Counted from the stretch's first letter, positions 27,647 to 37,183 are shown. The stretch is DNA of 64,000 nucleotides from Anaerolineales bacterium (GCA_020634155.1 JACKCI010000002.1:1302001-1366000), one strand, 5' to 3'. Numbers and translations are program-made. The notes: a model not told the origin generated them from the sequence alone.

Positions 27647-29305
27647 TTAGAACAACTCCGGCCAGCGCTGAATGGCACTCAATACCGCCGAGGCCGCCGT
27701 CTGCCCCAAGCCACACAATGAGGCTTCGGTCATTGTCAGGCCAATATCCACCAAGCGCTCACGGTCACCCGCCAGCGGCTCACGGACTAAAATCTCCATT
27801 TGGCGCTGGGTACCCAGTTGACAGGGGAAGCATTTGCCACAGCTTTCATGTTGGAAGAATTTGCCGAGCCGCCCTAGCACATCGCGCATATCAACGGAGG
27901 TGTTAAAGACCATAATCGCCCCAGAGCCAAGGGTGCTGCCTGCTGCTCGTAAATCCTCAAAGGTCAGACGCACATCAATCTCATCGGGTGTTAGGAAGGT
28001 GCCCGCAGCCCCGCCCATCAAGACCGCCTGCAACTCACCCACAAAACCCCCACAGTGGTCTTCGATGAGTTCGCGCAAGGTCATGCCGGGGTTAATCTCA
28101 TACACGCCCGGACGCCCCACATGCCCGCTAATCGAGATGAGTTTAGTGCCTGCGCTTTTCTCGGTACCCCATTGCTTAAACCATGCTGCGCCATGTTCGA
28201 CTATGCCCACCACCGCGCTGAGAGTCTCAACATTATTGACCACCGTCGGCTGCTGAAAGAGGCCGTGTGTGGTGGGATAGGGCGGTTTGATACGCGGGAA
28301 GCCGCGTTTACCCTCAATCGCTTCAAAAAGGGCCGTCTCCTCTCCGCAGATATAAGCACCCGCTCCGCGCCGAATCTCGACACGGAACGAGAAATCGCTA
28401 CCCATAATGTTATCACCAAGCAAACCCGCTGCCTCCGCTTCGGCGATGGCTTCCACCAGATGCTCAGAGGTCGCCAAGGGATACTCCCCGCGCACAAACA
28501 GATAGCCTTTACTGGCCCCAATTGCATAGCCACACAGCGCCATCCCTTCGAGGATGAGATGCGGGCGGTGTTCCATCAACACGCGGTCTTTGAAAGTGCC
28601 GGGTTCGCTTTCATCAGCATTGCAGACCACATACTTGGGCCATTTATCCACCGCATGGGTAAATTTCCACTTCATGCCCGTGGGGAAGGCCGCACCGCCA
28701 CGCCCAATCAAACCTGATTGTTCGACCTCAGCGATGACTTGCTCCTGTGTGAGGTCAAATAACGCCTGCCGCAGGGCCGCATAATCCTGCAAAGGCTGGT
28801 CGAGGTCTTGGAGCAAATTGAGCGCATCACCGCCCACCACCGCCCCATAGCGTTCTGTGCCATTCAGCAAGCGTTGTGAGGTTGCCGAGGCCACGCTATG
28901 CTCACCAACGCCCCGACGACTGACCAGTGCGGCAGGAGCATGTTCACACAGACCGAGACAGGTGGTATGTCCGATGGTATAGCGCCCATCGCTGCTCGTT
29001 TCGCCATGCCCAATACCAATCTCGACCAATAGTTCATGCAGCACATCATCAGCCCCCGCCAGCCCGCACGACAGGTCAGTGCAGACTCTAATCACGGTCT
29101 CTCCCACTGGCTCATCATGAAAGAGACTATAGAAGCCAATTACCCCGTAAATGTCTGATTCGGGTACCCGTAAGGTGTGGGAGATAGCGTGGACAGCATC
29201 AGCGCTGATATACCCGTAGGCCGTCTGCACATCCCACAACACGGGCAACAGGGCATCGCGTTGGCGGCCTTGGTACGGTGCCAAAATCGCGTCTAACTCA
29301 TTCAT
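27647..29305 (-). CDS. NuoE-NuoF fusion (FdsG-FdsB-like NAD diaphorase)
   Basis: 552 residues. Residues 1-~150 are a NuoE/FdsG thioredoxin-like 2Fe-2S domain with ligands Cys75, Cys80, Cys116 and Cys120. Residues ~170-552 are NuoF/FdsB with NADH/FMN motifs (GRGGAAFPTGMKW, GAGAYICGEETAL) and a 4Fe-4S site (ESCGKCFPCQLG and LCGLGQ). It passes electrons between NAD(H), FMN and the Fe-S chain of formate dehydrogenase. A fused E-F module is also seen in HoxF. It overlaps the mobA stop by 8 bases. Confidence 0.93.
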   Translation of the reverse strand: MNELDAILAPYQGRQRDALLPVLWDVQTAYGYISADAVHAISHTLRVPESDIYGVIGFYSLFHDEPVGETVIRVCTDLSCGLAGADDVLHELLVEIGIGHGETSSDGRYTIGHTTCLGLCEHAPAALVSRRGVGEHSVASATSQRLLNGTERYGAVVGGDALNLLQDLDQPLQDYAALRQALFDLTQEQVIAEVEQSGLIGRGGAAFPTGMKWKFTHAVDKWPKYVVCNADESEPGTFKDRVLMEHRPHLILEGMALCGYAIGASKGYLFVRGEYPLATSEHLVEAIAEAEAAGLLGDNIMGSDFSFRVEIRRGAGAYICGEETALFEAIEGKRGFPRIKPPYPTTHGLFQQPTVVNNVETLSAVVGIVEHGAAWFKQWGTEKSAGTKLISISGHVGRPGVYEINPGMTLRELIEDHCGGFVGELQAVLMGGAAGTFLTPDEIDVRLTFEDLRAAGSTLGSGAIMVFNTSVDMRDVLGRLGKFFQHESCGKCFPCQLGTQRQMEILVREPLAGDRERLVDIGLTMTEASLCGLGQTAASAVLSAIQRWPELF

Positions 29306-29912
29306 TATGTTCTCCTAGCATCCGCCGTGCGATTTCCAATTCCTCCGGCGTATCGAGGTCAAAAAAGGTCAAGCCTTGGGGGTCGAATGGCCGCCACTCT
29401 GGTTCTTCGAGATAGCGCACCTTCACATCAGGATAGAAGCCAATGACTTTGAGCTTATCGGCCTCTAAGCGGCTGCGAATGGGTGCGAGGCAGCGTTGAT
29501 GATAGACCGCGTGTAACCCTTCAGGATAGTCATGTACACGCGGCACCACCACATCCAAAGTTGGGTCAGCCTGACACAACCCAATCATGTGCTGGAGCAG
29601 GGGCGGGTTCACAAAGGGCATATCGCAGGCCAGCACCAGCGTGTACTCGGTCTGGCTATGGTGCAGGGCGCTGTATATCCCCCCTAGCGCCCCTTTCTCC
29701 GCTATCACATCTCCATACAGCGGCAATCCCAGATGGGCATAATCTGTTGGGCGGTTGGTGATAATCACGGTGTCTTGTTGCCCCAAGTCCGCCACACGCT
29801 CCAACATGTGGGCGATAAGGGGCTTACCCGCCATCTCAACAAAGGCCTTGTCGGTACCCATCCGCGAACTCTTGCCGCCCGCTGAAATCGCCACCGTCAG
29901 CTTAGTGGACAT
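29298..29912 (-). CDS. mobA: Molybdenum cofactor guanylyltransferase MobA
   Basis: 204 residues. The nucleotidyltransferase signature AGGKSSRMGTDKAFVEMAG, then VLACDMPFVNPPLL with the metal-binding Asp. MobA transfers GMP to Mo-molybdopterin to give MGD, the bis-MGD cofactor of formate dehydrogenase. It directly follows and overlaps the catalytic subunit gene by 11 bases. Confidence 0.95.
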   Translation of the reverse strand: MSTKLTVAISAGGKSSRMGTDKAFVEMAGKPLIAHMLERVADLGQQDTVIITNRPTDYAHLGLPLYGDVIAEKGALGGIYSALHHSQTEYTLVLACDMPFVNPPLLQHMIGLCQADPTLDVVVPRVHDYPEGLHAVYHQRCLAPIRSRLEADKLKVIGFYPDVKVRYLEEPEWRPFDPQGLTFFDLDTPEELEIARRMLGEHNE

Positions 29913-32052
29913 AGCGTGTTGGTTCCTTGATGGCCCCGCGTTCCTCTAGGGGGATGTCATGCCCATCGCGTTGGGGGGTCTCAGCTTTGCGAAGTTTAAC
30001 CGCTGCCATCTTAAAATCGGGTATCTTGGCACGTGGGTCAATTTTGTTGAGCGTCAAGAGGTTGGCCGCCGCCTCCACAAAGTGGAAGGGCAAGAAGACC
30101 GTGCCTTGCGGTGAACGTCCCGTGACCATCACCCGACAGGTCACCTGCCCGCGCCGTGACTCCACCTCAACCCAATCGCCCGATACCAATTGCAGAGCAT
30201 GGGCATCGTCGGGGTGCATTTCCAAAATTGGCTCAGGGAATGCCTCATCGAGCTTAGAGCGCCGTGTCATGGTGCCGCCATGCCAATGGAACAGCACCCG
30301 TCCCGTTGTCAAATGGAAGGGATACTCCTCATTGGTCAATTCGCTGTTGGTGCCATATTCCAAAGGCCAGAACTTGCCGCGCCCGCGTGGTACCCCTTCC
30401 TCAAAGAGATAGGGGGTGCCGGGGTGGTCAAGGCTGGGGCAGGGCCAATGTACACCGCCCTCGCGCTCAAGCCGTTCATAGGTAATGCCATAGAAGTCTG
30501 GCGTAACGGCCCGCATTTCTTCCCAGATGGCCTCCGCGTCGGCATAATCAAAGCCCGCGCTCTCTGGCACACCGAGTATAGCCTCCATACGCCGCGCCAA
30601 CTCGCACACAATCTCCCAATCAGGCCGTGACTCGCCAACGGGTGGCAAGGCAGGCCGAATGCGCTGAATGCGTCGGTCGCTATTGGTAAAGGTGCCTGCT
30701 TTCTCGGCAAAACTCGCTGAGGGCAAAATCACATCAGCATACTCGCTGGTCTCGTTCATAAAAATGTCAATGCACACCATAAAGTCCAGCGCTTCAATGG
30801 CATGTTGGGCGTGGGCAAGGTTCGGCTCGCTCATCATGGGATTTTCGCCCATCACAATCATCGCCTTAATGCGCCCCGTTAAGGCCCCATCGACCATCTC
30901 CGTCACCGTCAAACCGGGGTCAGGCGAGAGGTTGGTGTGCCATGCCTGCTCAAACTTGGCTTGGATGGCGGGATTGTTGACGGCTTGATAGGCGGTGTAG
31001 ACATTCGGCAGGCCCCCGCTATCCGAGCAGCCCTGCACGTTATTCTGTCCGCGCAAGGGATTGAGGCCCGCGCCCGCCTTGCCTAGATTGCCCGTCATCA
31101 TGGCGAGATTAGCCAGCGATAGGGCGTTATCGGTGCCGTGTGTACTTTGGCTAATGCCCATGCCCCAATAGATGGCGGCTTGGTTGGCTTCGGCATAGAG
31201 CCGCGCCGCTTGGCGGATGTCCTCAGCAGGCACCCCACTAATCGCCTCGGCCCATTCAGGCGTACACGGCTCCAACGACTCGATATAGTCCTCAAAGCCT
31301 TCGGTCTGTGTCCCGATGTAGGTCTCGTCATAGAGCTTTTCGGTCACAATCACATGCGCCATTGCTTGGAAGACCGCCACGTCTGTCCCCGGCTTCTGTC
31401 GTAGCCAGAGGGTGGCAAAGTCGGTCAGTTCGATTTGGCGGGGGTCAATCACAATCAGCTTGGCCCCGTTTTGTCGCACGGCCCGCTTGAGGAATAGGCT
31501 AATCACGGGGTGGGTTTCGGTGGTGTTGCTGCCCGTCACAATGAAGGTGTCGAGATGCTCCATCTCGGCAATGCTATTGCTCATGGCACTCGACCCAATC
31601 GCCAATTGCAGACCTGTCACACTTCCAGCATGACAGAGGCGGGCGCAGTGGTCAACGTTGTTGGTCTTCATCACGGCCCGCACCCACTTCTGGAAGATAT
31701 AGTTATCCTCGTTGGTGGCTTTGGCGCAGGCATAGGTCGCAAGTGAATCGCCGCCATAGTCGCGCACAATCTGGGAGAGTTTCTTGCTGACAAGGGTCAG
31801 GGCTTCTTCCCAACTGGCCTCGCGGAAACCCTCCCCGTCGCGGATGAGGGGTTGCTTCAGGCGGCGTGGATGGGTCGTGAAGTCCAGTCCAAAGCGCCCT
31901 TTGACACACAGGTTGCCATAGTTAGGGGCGCTATCAAAAGGGGCTTCGACGCGGTAAATGAGGTCGTCTTTGATGTGTAAATTCATTTGGCAGCCCACAC
32001 CACAATAGGGGCAGGTGGTACGGACAACCCGCTCTGGTTGCACAACAGTCAT
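29902..32052 (-). CDS. fdhF: Formate dehydrogenase catalytic subunit (Mo/W-bis-MGD, Cys type)
   Basis: 716 residues, DMSO-reductase family, close in length to E. coli FdhF (715). The 4Fe-4S site is Cys14/17/21/49 (CPYCGVGC and NLCVKG). Cys140-His141 in CARLCHAG aligns with the Sec140-His141 pair of FdhF, so the metal ligand is cysteine. Further motifs: VTGSNTTETHPV, GMGISQSTHGTDN, NPLRGQNNVQGCSD, MGENPMMSEP. No Tat or Sec signal, so cytoplasmic. With the diaphorase and Fe-S genes it predicts formate:NAD+ oxidoreductase, possibly reversible as CO2 reductase. GGAG precedes the ATG. First gene of the operon. Confidence 0.93.
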   Translation of the reverse strand: MTVVQPERVVRTTCPYCGVGCQMNLHIKDDLIYRVEAPFDSAPNYGNLCVKGRFGLDFTTHPRRLKQPLIRDGEGFREASWEEALTLVSKKLSQIVRDYGGDSLATYACAKATNEDNYIFQKWVRAVMKTNNVDHCARLCHAGSVTGLQLAIGSSAMSNSIAEMEHLDTFIVTGSNTTETHPVISLFLKRAVRQNGAKLIVIDPRQIELTDFATLWLRQKPGTDVAVFQAMAHVIVTEKLYDETYIGTQTEGFEDYIESLEPCTPEWAEAISGVPAEDIRQAARLYAEANQAAIYWGMGISQSTHGTDNALSLANLAMMTGNLGKAGAGLNPLRGQNNVQGCSDSGGLPNVYTAYQAVNNPAIQAKFEQAWHTNLSPDPGLTVTEMVDGALTGRIKAMIVMGENPMMSEPNLAHAQHAIEALDFMVCIDIFMNETSEYADVILPSASFAEKAGTFTNSDRRIQRIRPALPPVGESRPDWEIVCELARRMEAILGVPESAGFDYADAEAIWEEMRAVTPDFYGITYERLEREGGVHWPCPSLDHPGTPYLFEEGVPRGRGKFWPLEYGTNSELTNEEYPFHLTTGRVLFHWHGGTMTRRSKLDEAFPEPILEMHPDDAHALQLVSGDWVEVESRRGQVTCRVMVTGRSPQGTVFLPFHFVEAAANLLTLNKIDPRAKIPDFKMAAVKLRKAETPQRDGHDIPLEERGAIKEPTRYVH

Positions 32053-32094
32053 GGGGATGCTCCAGTGCTTGTATGCTATCGGTTAGTCTATACT

Positions 32095-32123
32095 ATTGTA
32101 GTCAAAATTGACCGTTTAGTCGA
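32095..32123 (-). promoter_or_regulatory. Possible promoter of the formate dehydrogenase operon
   Basis: On the minus strand TCGACT (32118-32123), 17 bases, TACAAT (32095-32100). It overlaps the end of the upstream asnB-like gene. A TTGACT/TATAGA alternative in the same stretch has poor spacing. Confidence 0.35.
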
Positions 32124-33984
32124 AGTAGAGTTGATGCCAGATTTCCAAGACCACCAGCGTCCATATCAACTGGGAGTGGTCGCGTTTGCTATCGAGATGC
32201 TCTTGGAAGATGGTATGCAGGGCACTCGGCTCAAAATACCCGCGTTGTCCTAATTGTCCCAAGAGACCTTCTGCCCATGCCCGCAACTCCCCCCGCAGCC
32301 AGAGCGCAATCGGCATCACAAAACCCTGCTTGGGGAGGTTCACAATTTCAGGGGGCAGGAAGGGCCGCATCGCCTCACGAAAGAGGGCCTTGGTAGTGCC
32401 GCCTTGAATTTTCCACGCCAAGGGGATGTTGCCCGCCACCTCAATCAAGCGCTGGTCAACCAACGGTACCCGCACCTCTAGCGATTGTGCCATGCTCATG
32501 CGGTCTCCATAGACCAATTGGCTATAGGGCAGATAGCTCTGCAATTCGGTGAGCAGTATCGCCTCTAGTGGGTCGTCGCCTTGCAACGGCTCATGGATGA
32601 AGCCATAGTCCGGCTGGAGCGTGGCCCGAAAATCCGCCGTGTAAAGTACCCGCTTGCGCTGCTGATCCAGATTGGAGACGATGGCAAGATAGGCTTGGTC
32701 AAAACTCAACGCCCCGCTTTCTAAGAAGCGCCGCACCCGCTGCGAGCGCATCCGCCCATCAGTGGCATCGCGGATAGTCATTGACGCCAGCCGTGCCGCC
32801 CCTCGGCGCAGTGGACGCGGCAAGCGGGCATAGCGCTGATATTGCATCATCCCCTTATAGCGCATATAGCCCCCCAATAGCTCATCCCCGCCCGTACCTG
32901 TCAGCGCCACTGTCACATGCTGGCGTGTTTCTTGGGATAGTATATAGAGCAAAAGGGCAGTGGGGTCAGCAAAAGGCTGGTCGAAGCCGCGCACAATCTG
33001 GGGCAAGAGGCTGATGATGTCTGGCTCTAAGCGGAACTCATGATGCTCAGTTTTGAAATGGCTGGCAATCGCTTTGGCGGTGGGGAGTTCATCCCAGTGA
33101 TGTTCACGCTCCCCAAAGCCAATCGAGAACGTTTTGACAGGCGCACCCTCGCTGTAGCGGCTCATCATCGCCACCACGCTTGCTGAATCGATGCCCCCGC
33201 TCAAAAATGCCCCTAGCGGCACATCCGCCACCAGCATGGCTCGCACGCTATCCGCTACCGTCTCCCGAATCGCCTCAATTGCACTGGCTTGGTCAGGATA
33301 GGGATTGCTGAGTGGGGTGAATGACCAATAGCGGCGTGTCTCTATCTGCCCATCGGCGACAATCAGCACATGGGCGGGGGGCAGCGCTCGAATATCCTGA
33401 AAAATCGTGCGCGGTTCGGGGATATAGCGCACGGTGAGGTACTGGTCAAAGGCGGTCGTATCCAGACGGCGCGGGCATTGGGGGTGCAGCAGTAGGGCCT
33501 TGATTTCAGAGGCAAACAGAAGCGTCCCGCCAAGCTGGGCGGTATACAGTGGCTTAATGCCAAAATGGTCACGCACCAGCACCAAGCGCTCTCTGTCCAT
33601 ATCCCACAGCGCAAAGGCAAACATGCCGCGTAGGTGCTTGGGCAGGTCGTCGCCCCATGTCTCGTAGGCATGCACCAAGACCTCAGTATCGCTCTGGGTG
33701 GCAAAGTGATGGCCCTCGGCGCTCAGTTTTGCCCGTAGCTCGCGGTAGTTGTAGATTTCGCCATTGAAGACCACTTGCAGGCGTCCGGTCTCGTTGCTCA
33801 TGGGCTGCTGGCCCGTTTTGAGGTCAATAATACTCAGGCGGCGCATCGCTAACCCCACCCGCGCATCTTGATAGAAGCCGTCGTCATCTGGCCCCCGATG
33901 CCTAATGCTGGCATTCATCGCCATCAAGTCAACGCTGATGGCTTGCGATGGGTTGAGGTGGATATAGCCGACAATTCCGCACAT
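32116..33984 (-). CDS. asnB: Second glutamine-dependent asparagine synthase-like protein
   Basis: 622 residues. MCGIVGYIH with Cys2 nucleophile, RGPDDDG and FNGEIYN (GATase II); PP-loop FLSGGIDSASV; GTGGDELLGGY; LEVRVPLVDQRLIE. It is clearly distinct in sequence from the copy at 10623. Its partner is the GT2 gene 3 bases upstream, so it probably amidates a sugar or lipid-linked intermediate rather than serving only asparagine supply; that is inference from context. Confidence 0.9.
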   Translation of the reverse strand: MCGIVGYIHLNPSQAISVDLMAMNASIRHRGPDDDGFYQDARVGLAMRRLSIIDLKTGQQPMSNETGRLQVVFNGEIYNYRELRAKLSAEGHHFATQSDTEVLVHAYETWGDDLPKHLRGMFAFALWDMDRERLVLVRDHFGIKPLYTAQLGGTLLFASEIKALLLHPQCPRRLDTTAFDQYLTVRYIPEPRTIFQDIRALPPAHVLIVADGQIETRRYWSFTPLSNPYPDQASAIEAIRETVADSVRAMLVADVPLGAFLSGGIDSASVVAMMSRYSEGAPVKTFSIGFGEREHHWDELPTAKAIASHFKTEHHEFRLEPDIISLLPQIVRGFDQPFADPTALLLYILSQETRQHVTVALTGTGGDELLGGYMRYKGMMQYQRYARLPRPLRRGAARLASMTIRDATDGRMRSQRVRRFLESGALSFDQAYLAIVSNLDQQRKRVLYTADFRATLQPDYGFIHEPLQGDDPLEAILLTELQSYLPYSQLVYGDRMSMAQSLEVRVPLVDQRLIEVAGNIPLAWKIQGGTTKALFREAMRPFLPPEIVNLPKQGFVMPIALWLRGELRAWAEGLLGQLGQRGYFEPSALHTIFQEHLDSKRDHSQLIWTLVVLEIWHQLYFD

Positions 33985-33987
33985 GGT

Positions 33988-34950
33988 CTAGTCCTCAGTT
34001 GGGCGTTGCCAGCGTAGGCCGACATTAACTGTTTGGAAATGGGTTTGGCTGCGGGAGCGTGAAAACGGGAACCACACCACACCCCAAAAGGTGTGTGAGG
34101 TCACAATGGCCGCACGGATGACCCATACCTGCCAACGTGGGCGGTGCTTGATGAAATAGTTGAGAATCGAGCGGCGGTCTTCGACCAATATACGGCCTTT
34201 GAGGTTCAGGGTAGCTTGCCCTTGCCCAAAATGTGTGACCTTCGACTCCGCAACGAAAACGACTTTCCAGCCTGCTTTGCGGATACGTAGGTGCCATTCG
34301 GCCTCCTCCCCATAAATTGGGGTGGTCTCGTCCATCATGCCCGCCTGCTCATAGGTCGTGCGCCGCACAAACATGACCACCCCCTTGATAATATCGACCT
34401 CATGGGTTTGTGTTTGCAACTTAAGCGACTCAACCCCCAATATGTTTGCTAATCCTGTTCGTTGCAGCACGCGGCGTGTCAAACTTTGTTCAGTGGTCAG
34501 CTTGGCAAATCCACTGATTTTGTAAATCATCCGAAACAAGCTAGGGTCATCATACACCGCGACTTGGTGGGTGCCATCAGGGTTATATTGCTGAGAGCCT
34601 GTCAGTCCCACATCAGGGTGGGCATCCATATAGGCCACCAGTTTATCCATCGCCCCTTCATGCAGAATAATATCGTCGTTCAACAATGCCACATACTCGG
34701 CATCGGCTGCCACCATGACTTGATTGTGATTGGCTGCAAACCCCATCCGATCCTGATTAATGATGTACCCTAGGTCTGGATAATCGTCTAACAGCGCAAG
34801 GAGAGCAGGGTCATTTGGGGCCATGCCATTATTGACAACCACATAAATGCGATGTGGGGTTTGGGTCGTGGCTTTAAGGCTTCGTAGAGCTTCCTTGATA
34901 TACGCAAAATCTGGCCCACTGATAATAAAACTGATGGCTAGTTTATCCAC
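33988..34950 (-). CDS. Family-2 glycosyltransferase
   Basis: About 320 residues, GT-A fold: LAISFIISGPDFAYIKEALRSL, INQDRMGFAANHNQVMVAA, ALLNDDIILHEGAMD (the D-D-x metal motif as NDD) and YGEEAEWHLRIRKAGW. It resembles rhamnosyltransferase-type GT2 enzymes. The start is uncertain: TTG 34962 has no ribosome site, while GTG 34950 follows GGGGGCG; I use 34950. The 3-base gap to the asnB-like gene indicates one transcript. Confidence 0.82.
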   Translation of the reverse strand: MDKLAISFIISGPDFAYIKEALRSLKATTQTPHRIYVVVNNGMAPNDPALLALLDDYPDLGYIINQDRMGFAANHNQVMVAADAEYVALLNDDIILHEGAMDKLVAYMDAHPDVGLTGSQQYNPDGTHQVAVYDDPSLFRMIYKISGFAKLTTEQSLTRRVLQRTGLANILGVESLKLQTQTHEVDIIKGVVMFVRRTTYEQAGMMDETTPIYGEEAEWHLRIRKAGWKVVFVAESKVTHFGQGQATLNLKGRILVEDRRSILNYFIKHRPRWQVWVIRAAIVTSHTFWGVVWFPFSRSRSQTHFQTVNVGLRWQRPTED

Positions 34951-34982
34951 AATCGCCCCCAATAAATTGCTGGTGTGGATTC

Positions 34983-34988
34983 ATTATA
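34983..34988 (-). promoter_or_regulatory. -10 element for the GT2-asnB pair
   Basis: A perfect TATAAT on the minus strand about 33 bases before the GT2 start and just past the DUF3179 gene terminator. No convincing -35 hexamer is seen. Confidence 0.4.
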
Positions 34989-34991
34989 CAA

Positions 34992-35020
34992 ACAAAAACC
35001 CCCTTCAGCGAAAAGGGGGT
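34992..35020 (-). terminator. Intrinsic terminator after the DUF3179 gene
   Basis: On the minus strand, ACCCCCTT and AAGGGGGT form the stem around a short loop, followed by TTTTGTTTG. It begins just after the DUF3179 stop codon. Confidence 0.8.
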
Positions 35021-35028
35021 GAGGATGG

Positions 35029-36267
35029 TTATTCTTGGCCCCAGATGGTCGTCTCCGAGTAAAAGGCCGCCCACGCAAACCAAAAATGCGACACACTCCG
35101 CAACTGCACAAGGGCTGTCCCCTTCAGTGGCCCCTCAACCGCCTGCCCAAAGATGTTCCATGTGCTTCCGGTCTGTTCATCCATGATACGGGTATCTTCT
35201 GCCACAAAGGTCAAAACGGTGCCATCTTCAAGCGTGCGGTCAAACAACGCTGCCGACCCCACCTCCTCAGCCGCACTAATCCGCGAGGCCCCCAGCGCTG
35301 AGGTGGCTCCCGGTTGCCAGAAGACTACCACCGCTTGCTCCTCGACCGTATCGTTAATGACCACTTCCTGCTCAAGGGCGCTAAAGGGATAGGCAATGCT
35401 GACCGCGCTATCTCCTGACCCAACGATATAGCCTAGCACGCGCTCCGTAGCCGATAGGCGCTCATCAGGTATCCCCCTGAATAAGAACGGCTGCTCTGTT
35501 TGGTCATAACCAACATAAGGGTTGCGGTCATAATCGCGTTCAATAGTGCCATTTTGCGTGGGTATGAGCAGCCGCCCATCGGGATAGGCCGCTTTAAAAT
35601 CACCCCAACTGACCATGATAGAGGTGACATACTGCAATTGTTGGCCTGTCATCACGCCGACAATGCCTTCGCCTGTCGCTTGTTGCCACCATGATTCGGT
35701 CTCATGATCCCACATCACCATGTCACTCAAACGCAGAAACCCGCTAACCCCAAAGTGTAGTTCTTGACCATTCAACATGCGCTCAAAGGCTATCCCCGCA
35801 TTGCACAAGGGGCAGAAGGTAATGGCAATCGGCACCCCGCCCACCGTTGTATTGGCAATCTCATGGCTGGTCAAAACCCCTAGTGGCACCGCTTGGGCAT
35901 CATCATGAACGACGACCACAATCACCGGACTTTGGTCAAACAGGAGTTGATTGCCCTCCTCAATGCTTTGATAAGACACCGTGTAGTCGGCGGCCTGCCC
36001 TCCCAAGCGATAGATATTATTGGGATAGACATAGCCTTCAGGATAGATGGGCGTAATGCCATCACGTGGTGGCCCGCCGGAGATAATGTCGGTATAGGCA
36101 TATTGGTGCTGACAGAAATCGGTATTAGGCCACTGCGCCTGTAGGCTGGCTGAGACGGGTATCGGGCCGTCTGCGCAATCAATTTGCTGGGAATTGGGCG
36201 CGGCGTGGGTGTTGAAGGTTGGCATCAGAAGCATTCCTAACACAAGCACAAGGACGAGGTAACGCAT
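35029..36267 (-). CDS. Exported DUF3179 domain protein
   Basis: 412 residues. It has a signal peptide (LVLVLVLGMLLMPTFNTHA, cleavage near AxA). DUF3179 features are clear: TFCPLCNAGIAFER, FGVSGFLRLSDMVMWDHETESWWQQATGEG and YDRNPYVGY. The family's biochemical role is not established; the CPLC motif suggests metal or redox binding. AAAGGAG precedes the start, and a strong terminator follows, so it is a single-gene unit. Confidence 0.88.
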   Translation of the reverse strand: MRYLVLVLVLGMLLMPTFNTHAAPNSQQIDCADGPIPVSASLQAQWPNTDFCQHQYAYTDIISGGPPRDGITPIYPEGYVYPNNIYRLGGQAADYTVSYQSIEEGNQLLFDQSPVIVVVVHDDAQAVPLGVLTSHEIANTTVGGVPIAITFCPLCNAGIAFERMLNGQELHFGVSGFLRLSDMVMWDHETESWWQQATGEGIVGVMTGQQLQYVTSIMVSWGDFKAAYPDGRLLIPTQNGTIERDYDRNPYVGYDQTEQPFLFRGIPDERLSATERVLGYIVGSGDSAVSIAYPFSALEQEVVINDTVEEQAVVVFWQPGATSALGASRISAAEEVGSAALFDRTLEDGTVLTFVAEDTRIMDEQTGSTWNIFGQAVEGPLKGTALVQLRSVSHFWFAWAAFYSETTIWGQE

Positions 36268-36352
36268 GGTGTACTCCTTTATTGGTGGTTGGGAGATGCC
36301 CGTTTGGGTTGTTAATTTTGTATTGGAAAAGACAGTGTGCTTTGCTAGAACC

Positions 36353-37093
36353 TTACGCCACTTTTTCTAACACAATCCAGTGCGAGAGGCCGAACCAGCG
36401 CAACGGGGTTTTTTCGAGGGCATACAGTGTATTCTGGATAAAAGCCCCCAGCCGAGGCCAGCGCCGACGGATATTGTCATAGCCCCCAAAGATGCGGCTA
36501 TGGTGAATCACCTGCACGGGTTGATCCGCGAACAGCCGCCGAATGCCCCGCGCTGTATAGGTTCGCACATGGGGAGCCAGTTGATTGCGCCATCGGTCAG
36601 GCAGGTAATTAATTAAGGGGGTGTTGCCGAAGTGATACTCGCCCTTCCAATAATGCCCATGCTGCTCAACCGGATACCAGCGATTGGGGCAGAATATCGC
36701 TACACGCCCGCCAACCTTCAGCACCCGCACCATCTCTGCCGCAAACGCCGCGTCATCATCGACATGCTCAATTACCTCATTGGTGAAGATGACATCAAAG
36801 CTGTTATCCGGATAGGGCAGTGCCTCTCCACGCCCGACAACAGCATTCGGCACATGGTACAGGGCCTCGGCTACCCGTTCCGCCTCAATATCGAAGGCGT
36901 GGACATGCGGTGTATAGCGCTCTATCACTTTGGCGGCATAGAGGCCATTGCCACAGCCAGCCTCCAAGAATACGCAATGTTGTAGGGATGTTTGAGCGGC
37001 CAGCATCGCCAAGCGGCGCTCTTGACCACTCCGCCAGACATAGCTCGGTTCGCCACGCACGGCAGCAAGGGGAGAATGGGTTATTTTATCCAT
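36353..37093 (-). CDS. Class I SAM-dependent methyltransferase
   Basis: 246 residues from ATG 37093 (TTG 37102 is an in-frame alternative). SAM site LEAGCGNGLYAAKV; then GRGEALPYPDNSFDVIFTNEVIEHVDDD, the UbiE/Methyltransf_11 pattern; VLKVGGRVAIFCPNRWYP. Related enzymes in such settings modify glycans or lipids; the acceptor is unknown. A TATAAT at 37102-37107 leaves almost no untranslated leader. Confidence 0.8.
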   Translation of the reverse strand: MDKITHSPLAAVRGEPSYVWRSGQERRLAMLAAQTSLQHCVFLEAGCGNGLYAAKVIERYTPHVHAFDIEAERVAEALYHVPNAVVGRGEALPYPDNSFDVIFTNEVIEHVDDDAAFAAEMVRVLKVGGRVAIFCPNRWYPVEQHGHYWKGEYHFGNTPLINYLPDRWRNQLAPHVRTYTARGIRRLFADQPVQVIHHSRIFGGYDNIRRRWPRLGAFIQNTLYALEKTPLRWFGLSHWIVLEKVA

Positions 37094-37101
37094 AGTCGCC
37101 A

Positions 37102-37107
37102 ATTATA
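37102..37107 (-). promoter_or_regulatory. -10 element immediately ahead of the methyltransferase start
   Basis: TATAAT on the minus strand ends 8 bases before ATG 37093, so transcription would begin within a few bases of the start codon. No clear -35 hexamer is visible. Confidence 0.4.
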
Positions 37108-37118
37108 TAGCATGTGGC

Positions 37119-37148
37119 TTGAGAGGCCATAGGCCCTTTTGGTACAAT
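37119..37148 (+). promoter_or_regulatory. Promoter of the prfA-prmC-tsaC operon
   Basis: TTGAGA (37119-37124), 18 bases, TACAAT (37143-37148) with an extended -10 TGG just upstream. It lies about 35 bases before prfA. Confidence 0.6.
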
Positions 37149-37183
37149 AGCTAAACACATTCCCTATTTAATGGAACAGACCG

